From: Capsicum annuum
Lineage: Eukaryota; Streptophyta; Magnoliopsida; Solanales; Solanaceae
Length of the DNA: 64,000 nt
Direction of reading: 5' to 3'
NCBI RefSeq assembly: GCF_002878395.1
Contig: NW_025856403.1
Span: 202,637-266,636, forward strand
A program made the translations under genes and the position numbers. Each line of letters starts with the position of its first letter. The stretch's first letter is position 1. The notes beneath the pieces were generated by a model. The model worked only from the letters and a program-made list of their open reading frames with translations, ran no database searches and was not told where the DNA came from. This document shows positions 46,990 to 58,199 of this stretch, one piece after another.

Positions 46990-47470
46990 ATGAATGCATG
47001 TGCAAGAGCCTCACCTGTGGAAGAATTGAAAACTCTGAATGGCATCCTCCTTCAACATCACTGCATAAAGATATCCCAACCACCCAATGATCCAGATTTT
47101 AGAAGAAAAATAAGTGACAAAATCACATATTCGAAAGAAGGAAGCAGCGTTCCATGGATATTTGACAATTCTTCTGTGGTAAAGAGCAACAACACACCAT
47201 CGAGAATAACATCGATGATTCAAAGAAGAAGAAGACGAAGCAAGTAGGAGTTGCAGAGACATCAACTAGGGCAAATAAGGAATGTGAAGATGAAGTATAG
47301 AGTATTATACATTATTGTTAGGTCTTTTTGGCAAGTCGGCTTAGACCTAATCAGCCCAATTTGTGCACCTTTTCGTTTTATTTTTTCTAATATTTTATGG
47401 CCTTCGGCCAGACAGTTTTTGCTTTCTAGTTTATAAAAGGGCCTAACAAGGCATCTAAACCTCACTTAAA
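46990..47470. other. Exon-like stretch with opposing open frames, unassigned
   Basis: More balanced base composition than its surroundings. Opposing open frames of 84-85 codons (plus 46990-47247, minus 47011-47265) overlap almost fully, so at most one can be real. On the minus strand there is a TATA-like TTTTATAAAC (47435-47444), a CT-rich stretch with an ATG at 47265, and CACAG/GTGAGG near 47012-47022, which could be an exon end. No known domain. It could be a first exon or 5' UTR fragment, but nothing confirms this. Confidence 0.25.
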
Positions 47471-47482
47471 ATAAAAAAGAGA

Positions 47483-47740
47483 GATAACATGTATAGTAAT
47501 TTTCGTAACACATCACTTTACTTTATTTTTTTTCCTTAACTTACACAATAGCAGGAGTCTCATTTTTCTATTGTAAATTTATTAGAGCTGTGAATAAAAG
47601 AAGGGAAAAGTAATCATATGATAAAAGAAACATATGATATAACATGCATAATAATTTTCATAACGCATGATCTTACTTATTTTTTTTATTTAACTTGCTC
47701 TATGTATAGGATGAATCTCATACGTTTTTATTTATAAATA
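47483..47740. repeat. Direct duplication of about 100 bp, spaced 155 bp
   Basis: Two diverged copies at about 47483-47580 and 47636-47740. Each has AACATG(T/C)ATA, TAATTTTC, TAAC.CAT, CTTACTT, a T-run and TTAACTT. Confidence 0.6.
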
Positions 47741-48034
47741 AATATTGATTGGAAAAAGACAAATTCTTCCATATTTGATAAATGCAAAATTTTTCAAAAG
47801 AACTTATGAAATGATAGTAGATTTGCAGATTACGAAAAAGTGTCACATGCATAGCAGTGTAATGTTACACATAATCATTAATTCACCAAGCATGCCCTTT
47901 GACTAATTAAATCACTATTGACTAACATCTCCACTTAGACTATATTAATTGATGAATTTTAATAGATCCTAATATTCATATATCATTTAAACATTAAGAT
48001 ATTATGGTAAATGATTAAATTTTCTCCTGATTAT

Positions 48035-48290
48035 GTCAAATGAATAGATATTATCTCCGTTTATTGTTAGAGTTAATTAGTCGTTGAACTATGTTAAATT
48101 TAACAGATATGCACCTCGTTAGTTGAGGTTAAATATTTCTTCCTTATCACTAGTTGGAGTCAAATTTTTTCCTGAACTATGTCAAATAGAATAAATATAC
48201 TCTTCATTAATAATTGAGTCAAATATGCTCTCATTTTTATTAGTTAGGGTCCAACATACCCTTATTTTTAAGCATAGAAAAGTTAGCACT
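48035..48290. repeat. Degenerate tandem repeat with GAACTATGT(C/T)AAAT
   Basis: TTATGTCAAATGAATAGATA, GAACTATGTTAAATTTAACA and GAACTATGTCAAATAGAATA, each followed by a short A/T/C-rich piece and TTAG(T)TG(A/G)GGTNAA-like words. A common intergenic repeat style in dicots. Confidence 0.5.
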
Positions 48291-48535
48291 TAATATGTGT
48301 TTTCTTTCTTTTTGTACTTTGTAAGATAGAGGGGTAGTGCAAACTTTGAATTCATTTTCTTCAGTCATCCATTTTAAGTCTTGTCTTTATGTAGTAGTAA
48401 TTAATTTAGTCATATTCAAAATAAGTTTAAATTTAAAGTGAAAGGACAAATAATATAAATTTCGATAGTTTGGAGTTTAATTATAGAAAATTTTGACATT
48501 TTGCATAATTATTGAAAATTTTAATTTTGGATCTG

Positions 48536-48790
48536 TCTAAATACGTAATTAGCTCCTGATATATTCAATGAAGATACACTTTTTCCTTTGTAAAAATACA
48601 TAATTAGCTTCTGGTATATTTTTTTTTCTTTTTGGTCTGCCAAAATAAATAATACACCCAACTAATATACGTTTTTTCCTTTGTATAGATACATAATTTG
48701 TTTCAGATATATATATTTTTTTAATTTTGGGGTCTATCAAGATACAAAATTAACTCCCGTTACATTAAAAAAAATACATAGTTAGTGTAG
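48536..48790. repeat. Degenerate tandem repeat with ATACATAATTAGCTTC
   Basis: Four loosely related units with (A)ATAC(A/G)(T)AATT(A/T)G(C/T)T, then a T-rich stretch and CTTTTTGG(T/G)(C/T)T. The minus-strand open frame 48549-48740 is a by-product. Confidence 0.5.
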
Positions 48791-48907
48791 ATTTTTATAA
48801 TTACTTTATAAGGGTGAGATTTTTGTATGTATATATTATTTTTACAAAAGGAAAACCACACATATTGCATGTACTATATTTCACACAGTAATTACTTGTG
48901 AAAATGG

Positions 48908-49126
48908 ATGGAATTTCATATAATCCAACATATATTTTACTCTCCTATATTATCATTGAGGGCATTTAAGAAACGTAAATTAGAAACAAGAGACTTCTAC
49001 ATTTTTATTTTTTACCAACTCATTCTTTCTTTGTTTCTTTCTTTTTTCTTCTTCTTCCTTTTTTTGTGGTCTCCGTTAAAAAAATATTAGAGGTAGAAAA
49101 AAATTGGATTACAAAATGGGGTAACC
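48908..49126. other. AT-rich DNA with pyrimidine run, nothing recognised
   Basis: CT-rich between 49017 and 49075. No gene or repeat supported. Confidence 0.4.
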
Positions 49127-49186
49127 AACAGAAAAAGTGGATTTATTTTTTCTTGGAAATTTTCTTATGAATCAATTTAGGGTATC
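49127..49186. repeat. Second copy of the host repeat at the window start
   Basis: AACCAACAGAAAAAGTGGA matches bases 2-20, and ATTTTCTTATGAATCAATTT matches 2327-2346. Its last five bases, GTATC (49182-49186), should be the left target duplication of GYP-E; the partner lies outside the window. Confidence 0.6.
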
Positions 49187-50811
49187 TGCCACGAACCGAA
49201 TCGAGGCCCAGGCCAGGACGAGCATCCCAAACCATAAAGGTCCAAGAGCCCTTCTCTAACTAAAAATCATAAACAAAATTCATATACTGTAAGGAAATGC
49301 AAAAAATAAATGGAAACATGGTCACTTTAATATCTCAACCGAGTAATGCAGACATAAGTTCAATAAACCTTAAACCATCTAATACACATCTATGAAATCT
49401 CTACCACAACTGAAAATAAGAATCTGTTTGAAACGAAGACAAGGCCCCCAGTTAGACCATGGACTAAAAACAATGGGATCAACATAAGTAAACGAGATGC
49501 CTTCCGAAGGAAGTGAGGCTCACCAACATTGAATCTCTGACAACAATCTACTGTTTAGCAGACCGCTAGACTAGGCCTCAGAACCTGAAATATAAAGGGT
49601 CAATACAAAATGTACTAGTATGTGAAATAACTCAAAATAACATGTTTTATATAACATAATGAGGGAATTTTATAAAAGTATGAACACAATGTATAAGTGA
49701 AATCACATGGGCATACTAAAATGAATTTCAACAACTCTTGGAAATCATGACTCACTTCTATTTCATCCTGAGCTAGATGGTACACCCAGCAATTTTGATC
49801 ATTCCACGGGCTATATGGGATCCTCCCTTGACTCAGCAGCCAAGTTCCCAATTCAAGTTTGTCGCAAGGGTTGGAGTATCGGTATAGGAGACACGCTAGT
49901 ACACAAAGTAGGGTGCCATAATTTCCAATCATACTAATATGTCATGGTAGGGAACAAGACCACAAAGCATGGATCCTAACCATTGTCCCAAGTTGGGATG
50001 ACATAAATCAAGGCACACAAGACCACATAGCATGCCAAAATCCTGAGTCGGAAAACCACAGTTTCCATAATTGAGTCTCTCAACTCATGTTTTCTTCGAG
50101 TAACCACCTAACTCTCTTAATCCCAACATTTAGTTATTTAAAACCATTCTTCATACATTTAAAACATTCATCACTTTTTCTGCTAAGGGCATGCTATCAT
50201 AGGGTATCGTCACACACCAACTTGTAAGTCATTCATATCACACCATTACATATCTATTGCCTTTTTTCACTTCTCTTCATGTTAATGACCACCCATAGAT
50301 GTTAAACATCAAGTGAGAGAGAGTCATGCAATAGATTTTTATTTTGATTTTACATCAAAAACACTCATCGCTCAATAGTACAATCATAAGGTGGCAATAT
50401 CATATTTGCATTACTCAATACCTATGGAAATTATTAATTTGAAACAATGAACGTTCATCATGCAAAAATCACCCTGTCAACATGTCAAAATAGTATCAAT
50501 CTGTGATTATTAAAAAAACATTCACCCTTTTGTTTTCTTTAAGAAAGTTCATGCAATTTAAGCAATCCACATCTCTTGAAATCAATGACATTATAAAAGG
50601 AGAGAGAGTTTTTTATCAGTCATGCTCTCAAATATAGTTACAATTTAAATTTCATGAAAAATGGTTCAAGACAACATATAATTTCATCAAAACAATTCCA
50701 TGATATATACTTTTCGTAATAATATCAAAACCCTTCTTTATAAACATGATTGAGGATCTGTAAACTTGATAAAATAGTATATCTTATGCCCATAGAGTTT
50801 AGAGTAGTCCC

Positions 50812-50820
50812 ACATACCTT
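50812..50820 (-). promoter_or_regulatory. Splice-donor-like site, GYP-E LTR
   Basis: AAG/GTATGT on the minus strand, GT at 50817-50816. It pairs in theory with the acceptor at 54697-54696. Confidence 0.45.
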
Positions 50821-51203
50821 ATGTTAATTAGTTTGAAGATTAGAACCCTAGTCTTGCAATATTTCTTGAGAATTTTGATTTGAAAGGCTTGAATTGTTGT
50901 TATTTAGAAAAGAAGAGTTGAATCTTGTTCTTAGGAGATGGTTAGGGTTTTCTTTGAGAGAAAATTGAATGAAGAGGCAACTAATGCTCTTTGGGCGATG
51001 AAATTTTGTGTTATGGACGGAATTTGGGTGAGGAAATATATCCAAAGTGCCCCTAGACCCTTAATGAATTGATGAAGTGTGTGATACAACTTTAGGCTGT
51101 GTCAAATATCGTGCTGGGGAGCAACGCGTCGCATTGCTTATCACATTGAGAGACTAGCACGTCGCGTCCCAATTGCGTTGGCTTACTGCCTCTCACAAAA
51201 AAT

Positions 51204-51280
51204 TCCATCACTTTTTACTTGGGTATCGGGTTAAGGTAAAATTTGTATTGTAGGAAAGCTAACTCAATTATCTACAATGT
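51204..51280 (-). repeat. Shared LTR box, GYP-E copy
   Basis: On the minus strand AATTGAGTTAGCTTTCCTAC ... CCGATACCCAAGTAAAAAGT, followed by the CpG tract with GACGCGACGTGC. Confidence 0.65.
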
Positions 51281-51555
51281 GGTGTGTCTTGAGCTACAAA
51301 ATCTATGTGTATTCAAAGTTATACATGTTCAAAGTTGACCTTTGAAGAATTAAATATCAAACTTTGGACGAATGAAAGATTCTTAGCTCAACTTTTCTCT
51401 AAGTGATTTTTATGATCACTTTTCACCTCATAATCAGTTCATACACTAGGAGAAAGATTATTTGACACATGAATTTCAATATAAACCACAAAATTAGAGT
51501 TTACACACGTAGGAATGATGGTTCGATTTCTAGCTCGAAAATGCAAGATGTTACA

Positions 51556-51570
51556 TTATATCTCCCTTGG
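51556..51570 (-). other. GYP-E polypurine tract
   Basis: CAAGGGAGATATAA on the minus strand next to the 3' LTR. Confidence 0.75.
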
Positions 51571-53382
51571 GATAATTCATTCCTGAATGATGGGTAGGGA
51601 CTTTTTTTTGAAGCTATAAAGGTATAGAATAAAGAACTAATATCGCAATGAAAATTTTTCCTCAAACAAATATGCGAGGGCACCAAATGATCTTTATGAT
51701 TACCCCTAGTGAATGTGTAAGCACGAAACATGAGGTAATGAGACTTTACATAATGATGATCCTGTTCATGAGTTATATGAATCATAACTATCATAACTTA
51801 AGGCATGAGTAAAATTGATGATCATAGGACTGATTTACATTGGTACTAATCATGAAATACAATTTCACCAAAAATAAGAAATAGAAGCGTTCTCTACCAT
51901 ATAAGATACCACAAATAGGCCTAAAACTTAGAGACACTACTCAACTATGCCCCAAACAATAAATAACACACTCCATCATTTCTAACTTACAATTATCCTA
52001 TAACACATCTAACCACAAGAATTTGTATCCCGCTGCATAATACTCCTATGTTGAATCCTATCTCGGAGAAAAGAGGTGCTAACTTAAACTATGGGACCCG
52101 GTACTCTACATCACAATAAGAAATCACCTTACCTCATTACTATAATCCAATAACCTCAAGTATTAATTAAATGAATACTAATCACATGTCATATTGGATT
52201 GTGTTTTCATTAATCACAACATTGAAGCCTATAATTACTACATCTAGTTCATGGATCTCTCCCCTAAGACCAGCAAATTCAGTCATTCTCACAATGATTT
52301 TCGCCATATATTTCCCTCCTAACTATTTCACATAACGAAAGTTCTTTTCCCTCTTCCCCTTTTTCTTATAACCTTAGCTTAAGAAATTTCTTCAATATTT
52401 TCACCTTCAAGAACATCTACTTTTCAATCTAAAACATTACTACGCTTCCACCACACCATCCTAATAATATATGGAGGATCATTGAGGGACCCGAACATAA
52501 GCATCATGAATGAGAGAAAATTTAGGAACTACCTTAATTCACCATGTCCCCCTTAGGTCAAGGTCATGATCCTAAACTTGCATAAATATCCCCTCATCAA
52601 ATCAATAACCACAACTCTCAATACAATGGGGTATCACCATACCCATAACACTAAACTCCCCCTTTTTAACTATACTCTGCAGGCATTGCTTTCATAAAAT
52701 GCTACTCTTAATTAATTTGTACAATCCACTATCGCCAATAACCGACAACTCATAGTCTCATGGGCATACCCAGTCTCACTCCTTATTACATAAAAATCCA
52801 CTCTTCGCTACTTAACATTCTACCATTAGACTGCTAATCATATAACCTACAATATAATAAATTTTACAAAAATATCCCATAGGAACATACTGTCTCCCTA
52901 TATTCCCTCAATTCAACTCTAAAGAACATCACACTACAACTCCTTAGCCTTCCCCATACTACAAAATTGAAGAACAGGAACTAGGTGCACAAAACACTTG
53001 TACACATAAAACTTTATCTGACAACATGCTACCTGGGGGTTCAACTTATTCTCCTATACCCATGCTCTTATCCACTTAATGAATCAACCATAATTTATTG
53101 TTATAACACTAGTCTCAATTGTGTATATATATATATATATATCATAATTATCAATTCCTTATTCCGCAAGTTGCCAACATAGGTTATTCTAAATATTGCA
53201 TCAAGCCTACTAACTCCTTTCCACAAGACACGCATTAACAATCTTAAGCTACTATTTCTACCACTACACTCCACATAGTATTATCTAACAACACCAATCA
53301 TATGAAGCATGCAAAATACATACCCATCTTGGAATAGAATCTATAACATACCCGAAAAAATATCTAGCAATTTCTTTGCATC
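51571..53382 (-). other. GYP-E internal region downstream of gag, non-coding
   Basis: About 1.8 kb where protease, RT and integrase would be expected but no motif is found in any frame. It is C/A-rich on the plus strand and contains a (TA)n run at 53124-53142. Confidence 0.6.
53124..53142. repeat. (TA)n microsatellite
   Basis: Uninterrupted TA dinucleotides within GYP-E. Confidence 0.9.
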
Positions 53383-54686
53383 CTAGAGGTTAGATAAGTG
53401 ATATAACTGATTACGACTACAACCAAAAGCTGAAGTAGTACCCTTAGGAGAAGGTGATATGGATGCAGCTTGGGACTCATCTCTATATATATTCCCTCCA
53501 ATTGAGGGACAGCCCCTCTGAAAATGGCCTACTTGGCCGCACAAATAACATGTCCAAATCTCAGAATAACACTTCCTCGGATGATTCCTCCCACAATTGC
53601 TATAATGAGGGTGTGATCTAAAAGGCTGACTCATACATCCCTGAGATTGAGTACGATAAGCTCCAAGACTATCTCTTAACTGAAACCGCTATTCAACAGA
53701 AGGCCTGGGCTCAGGTGCACTTGTTGATGACTGGGCATTGCTCTAAAAATTCTTTTTAGACCACTAATTTCCCCAATTAACACCTTGGTGCTAACGGTTA
53801 TTTTGATCTGTGGACCTTGCTCTCTTAGTTTCTGTTTCTTTTCCCCTTACTTCAGCCAGCCTCTTCTTTTGCACTTCTACCTATTTCATATGAACGGACA
53901 ACCTGGAGAAATCCAGATCTCTATTAAGCATCACTCGCTTACATTCAAACACCAAATCATTTAACAGACCGAATGAAAACTTCCTCATGTTAGCTCTCAT
54001 GTTATCCGCTAATTCTGGAGCATAATGGGATAGCTAGGTAAACTTCAACATATACTCTTTTACACTCATCTGCCCTATCTTCAAAATCATAAATTCTTTA
54101 GCATTTGCTCCCTTAATTCTTAGAGAAAGAAGAAATCTAGGAAAGCCTCTAAAAACTCACCCGACACAGAAGGCTCAGCATCACTACCCTTCGAATCCTC
54201 TCATTTATTATACCACTGATTGGCCATATCCTTCAACTAATAGGCTTCCAACTCAACCCCTTCAACCTCATTCGCATGCATAACTCTAAAAATATTTTCC
54301 ATCTTATCAATAAACCCTTGGGGGTCCTCCTTAACCTTTGTGCCAGTAAAGGTGGGTAGGTTTAGCCTTATGAATTGACCAACCCATGTAACCTCTAATA
54401 AATTAGACACAGAACCCACAACTTTAGACCGGCGGGTCTGAGTGGCCACTAGCTAAGTAATCATATGGATGGAATTTCAAAACTCAACATTCAAAACTTT
54501 CCTCTGAAGAGGATGGGAATGGTTAACACCGGTCCGTGGAGCCCAAGTTGGACTAGTCGAAATTGGAGAAATTCCCAGAGTAGCAAAACATTCTGGGGTA
54601 TGAGCTCTATAATGGGTTGAAATCCAATGAATAAGATAGACATATTCATCTTGCGCATTCTTTTTATTGGATCTACGGGGAGGCAT
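53383..54686 (-). pseudogene. gag: GYP-E gag
   Basis: Start ATG at 54686 with MPPRRSNKKN, the usual basic N-terminus of this Gypsy group. The frame has a stop between 54477 and 54449, then continues with RLNLPTFTGTK, EDPQGFIDKMENIFRVM and VELEAY (54237-54449), the capsid start. The middle is frameshifted. At 53383-53634 there is a CX2CX4HX4C zinc knuckle, CYLCGQVGHFQRGC. Fragments between match gag capsid only loosely. A TTTCAG acceptor-like site lies nine bases upstream of the ATG. The product would be the nucleocapsid/capsid precursor; this copy is broken. Confidence 0.8.
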
Positions 54687-54689
54687 GAT

Positions 54690-54705
54690 AACTTTCTGAA
54701 ATATA
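54690..54705 (-). promoter_or_regulatory. Splice-acceptor-like site before GYP-E gag
   Basis: On the minus strand TTTCCTATATTTCAG, with AG at 54697-54696 and ATG nine bases later. Equivalent sites precede gag of GYP-F and GYP-I. Confidence 0.45.
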
Positions 54706-54877
54706 GGAAATCATTGATTAGAGGACATTCAAACTCTATAGCATGAACTAAATCATTAAAAAAGGAATGACATTCCTAAATTCCTTATAGCCTCTTACTT
54801 CTAAGTATAGCGTACTATACACCCATAAATAAGACTACCTAATACAATTTCACAATAACTATGGGACCATTAACTGT

Positions 54878-54889
54878 GCTTTGATACCA
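54878..54889 (-). other. GYP-E primer-binding site
   Basis: On the minus strand TGGTATCAAAGC, one base from the initiator tRNA-Met complement, four bases from the LTR. Confidence 0.85.
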
Positions 54890-54893
54890 AGTA

Positions 54894-55555
54894 TGTCATA
54901 ACCCGAACTGAGGCCCAAGCTTGGATGAGCATCCCGAACCATGAAGGCCTGAGAGCCTTTCTCTAACTGGAAATCATACACACAATTCATATACTTAAGA
55001 AAATGTGAAAAATAAAAGTAAACATGATCATAGTAATATTTTAACTGAGTAATGTGGACATAAGTTCAATAAATCTCAAACCATCTAATAGACATCTACA
55101 AAATCTCTACTACAACCGAAAACCAGAATCTGTTTAAAACTGGGACAAGTCCCCTGGTCAGACCATAAACCTAAAATATAGGGGGTCAATACAAAATGCG
55201 CAGGTATGTGAAATAACCCCAAATAACATATTTTTATATAACATAATAAGATCATTTTATAAAATAATAACAAAAATGCATAAATGAAAACACATGGGCA
55301 TACTAAAATGAATTTTAACAACTCTTGGAAATCATGAATCCTTCTATTTTCTCTTGAGCTAGATGGTACACCCTACAATTCTGATCATCCCATGGGCTTT
55401 CTGGGATCCACCCTTGATCTAGCAGCCAATCCCTAACCCAAGTTTTCCACAAGGGTTGGTGTATCATATAGCAGACACGCCAGTCTATAAAGCAAGGTCC
55501 CATAATTCCCAATTATAATAATTTATCATGGTAGGGAACAATACCACAAAGAATT
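54894..55555 (-). mobile_element. GYP-E 5' LTR, truncated by GYP-F
   Basis: TGTCATAACCCGAACTG on the plus strand aligns with 49187 onward. Similarity ends at about 55552, where GYP-F begins (55556). The rest would lie beyond GYP-F, outside the window. Confidence 0.85.
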
Positions 55556-55929
55556 TGTAATTCCTCGAGAGTAGATCCTGGGGCCACATGGTGCCTATTA
55601 CCCCAAAGTACTACAAGATAACCCATGCTCGTACCTACTGTGAGCACTGAATAAATAACGGGGAACATGTGTAGAACTTAACTAAAAATGGCATAAGGTT
55701 TAAATACAAAAAATGATACTGAATTGCAATATTGAAAATATCTATCTAAAAACTTTACTGTACGATTGTCAATTAGAAGACCCTGCAAAGTTCCCTCGTA
55801 GTCTAAGCCATAAGAGCATGCCAAGTAAAGCCTTTTTCTGTCTTTAAAAGCTTTTGGAATGACTTCAAAAGTTATTTCTGTTTATGAAATACATAGTTTT
55901 CCTAAATTTAACTATTTATCATATGGAAA

Positions 55930-55995
55930 ATTGAATTAGCTTTCCAACAATACAAATTTCATCCAAATCTGGTATCGGGGTCAGAAGTTACTGGC
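55930..55995 (+). repeat. Shared LTR box, GYP-F copy
   Basis: TGAATTAGCTTTCCAACAAT then TTTCATCCAAATCTGGTATC and GGGGTCAGAAGTTACTGG. The CpG tract with repeated GATGGACCATCG words follows. Confidence 0.65.
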
Positions 55996-56233
55996 CAAGT
56001 GCGACGATCAGGCCGATGGACCATCGAGCTTGCAATGGATTTGTGATGGACCATCGCTTAAGTCGTCGCTTCTAATAAAGTGAGCCCCTACTCTTGTCCA
56101 AGTGTGACGGTCGGACCGAAGAGCCATCGATCCATCAATGGACCATCACACAAGAAATCGCAGATCCCATTCAGCATTTTATAGTAATTTTAAAAAAGGC
56201 TTTTTGGTCTTTTCCACCTTTTTTAACACCTAG

Positions 56234-56242
56234 ATATATAAA
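56234..56242 (+). promoter_or_regulatory. TATA box of the GYP-F LTR
   Basis: ATATATAAAAAGG, about 240 bp upstream of the donor-like site. A good plant TATA consensus. Confidence 0.55.
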
Positions 56243-56473
56243 AAGGAAGTGTAGAACTTCAGAATCATCCAAAGCATCAAGAACTAGGGTTTTCTCTCAA
56301 GATTAACCCTCAAAAGAAAATCTAAATCTTTCTCTAACAACCTTAAGATTCCGCCATAGTTTTTACAAATTGAGTTAAGATTCAAAGTTCTCAAGTCAAA
56401 AGCTTCAATAACGCTTACTCAAGAGTACAAAAAAGAGTCTCAAGAAATCTTGTTCATCTACAAGTCATAATCT

Positions 56474-56482
56474 AAGGTATGT
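56474..56482 (+). promoter_or_regulatory. Splice-donor-like site, GYP-F LTR
   Basis: AAG/GTATGT with GT at 56477-56478. Pairs in theory with the acceptor AG at 58195-58196, giving an intron of about 1.7 kb that removes U5, PBS and leader. Confidence 0.45.
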
Positions 56483-57993
56483 AGGGTTAGAACAAGCACA
56501 CTCTTTTCGCCCTTGTGCCCAAAAGTTGTTTTAATTACAAGGATATATGGTTTTACATGTTTTCTTATGACATTGAAGTATGTATTTATGCCCTATGTTA
56601 TTATTTCTGGAGATTATAATGGTTTCAATGTTTTAGAAATTGAAGTACATGAGTATGTTGAGATTATAATGTATGTTGCTGAAAATTTCTAGATTTGTAT
56701 ATGATTTATGAATCTTTATGATATCGAGTTTGAATTTTGATACGTCTTAACGTGAGATTGATATATGGGTCACTAAGACCTATTTCAGATTTTATTTTTA
56801 AGAACTTTTGTGCTATAAGCACCTATGATTTGAGTATTCTGAGATTATTGAGAAAGTTTTGACGTTGAGGTCATAGTTGCTTTGAAATCCACTTTTCTAA
56901 ATGAGATTATTGATTTTATAGTTGGGTTCTTTATTAACCATGAGATTATTTTAAAGTGTATTTACATGGGATGAGTGTAGCTATCTAAAGGCAGTAGTAT
57001 TTAGCACTGAGTTGGGTAAGTTACTACGGTTTCATACCCCAGAACTACGTGCCACCATAGGATTGAGATTAATGGGCTTGAGGCCGAGATACAGATCACT
57101 GAGTTGAGGTTATACTCCCTGGAAAAAGTATGATACCTCTGCCCAATATGATTTTTCTTCATTATCAGGACAAGATGTTGGACTCCATGTAGTTCGCATA
57201 GTGTATGTCGGTTAAGACAACCTCCCTAATAGTAAGATTTTTTAGAGAAGTTTCTTAAAGTAAATTTTTCTCAAGAAGAAAGTAGTTTTCCCTATTAGTA
57301 AAAGTAAGTAATCAGTTTCTAAAGTAAAGTATGTTCCTTGAGATGAGATTTATACTATGTGTTCCATTATTAATGATTTATGAGATATCCATTTTGAGAT
57401 TATTCGAGCTATGTGAGTCAGTTATTTTAGCATACATGATTTTTGTATAGATTGATGATATTATTATTTTAAGGATTGCGTACACCCCCATATACTCAGT
57501 ACATCCTCAAAGTACTGATCCACATATATGTCTGTGTGCTATATTGTCTCATAATGTAGGCTTAGGTGCTCAGTCTCAGCAGTGTCAGTGATCTCCGAGT
57601 ACCTTGATCTATACCTCCCTAGTTGGTGAGTCCTCATAGTTCGAGGACCTATTTTTCCCTGATTTCAATCTTCATAGTAGTTGGGTTATTTCTTTTTAGT
57701 TGAGTATGAGTCAGTTGGGGATCTGTACTAATGGCTCTCTAGTTCTTGAGTAGTAGATACTTTGTCAGACTAGACTATCAGTGATATTCTTGACTTTTCA
57801 GCATGTTGCTATTCAGATAGTATTCTTTTATTATTTCAGTTGAGATATGTTATGACAGTGCCATTGTTTTGCTTTATAAATCTTAAAAGTAAGTGTTAGA
57901 AGTAGTAACAAGCTCAAAGGGTTAGCATAGGGTAACTTGTAGCCTTAAGCATTGTATGATGTCTCGAAATGAGATTTTGGGGCATTACAAACT

Positions 57994-58005
57994 TGGTATC
58001 AGAGC
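57994..58005 (+). other. GYP-F primer-binding site
   Basis: TGGTATCAGAGC, perfect complement of the initiator tRNA-Met 3' end, four bases after the LTR. Confidence 0.95.
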
Positions 58006-58199
58006 CTAAGGTTTAAGGTGTCCTAGGGATTCTGAAAAGACACATTAAGAAGAATCTTGATCATCGGTGTATAGCATGCCACATCTATTAGGAAGAGGCT
58101 ACAAGACGTTTTAGAAAAAAGTAATCTCTTTCATTCAAAATCTAATGTGCTTACAGTTGTCTTCCTCAGCTATTAATTCATGCTCTCTTATTTCAGAAA
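58006..58199 (+). other. GYP-F leader with acceptor-like site
   Basis: Untranslated leader. It shares CTAAGGTTTAAGGTGTCCTA, CTTGATCATCGGTGT and AAGACGTTTTAG with the GYP-I leader. It ends CTCTTATTTCAG (AG at 58195-58196), three bases before the gag start position. Confidence 0.7.

Larger units (their letters stand above)
49187..51555 (-). mobile_element. GYP-E 3' LTR
   Basis: 2369 bp. On the minus strand TGTAACATCTTGCATTTTCG to GGTTCGTGGCA. Contains the donor-like AAG/GTATGTGGG (GT at 50817-50816), a CpG tract (51111-51185) and the shared box (51204-51280). From 49187 to about 49950 it aligns with 54894-55552. Confidence 0.9.
49187..55555 (-). mobile_element. GYP-E, Ty3/Gypsy-type element with gag only
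   Basis: 3' LTR 49187-51555, PPT at 51556-51570, internal region to 54877, PBS 54878-54889, 5' LTR from 54894, broken at 55555 by GYP-F. The internal region holds a decayed gag but no RT or integrase, so the copy was non-autonomous or lost pol. Same LTR family as LTR-1. Confidence 0.85.
55556..57989 (+). mobile_element. GYP-F 5' LTR
   Basis: 2434 bp from TGTAATTCCTCGAG to GGGGCATTACA. Contains the shared box (55930-55995), a CpG tract (55998-56155), a TATA box (56234-56242) and the donor-like AAG/GTATGTAGG (GT at 56477). Its second half aligns with LTR-J. Confidence 0.85.
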
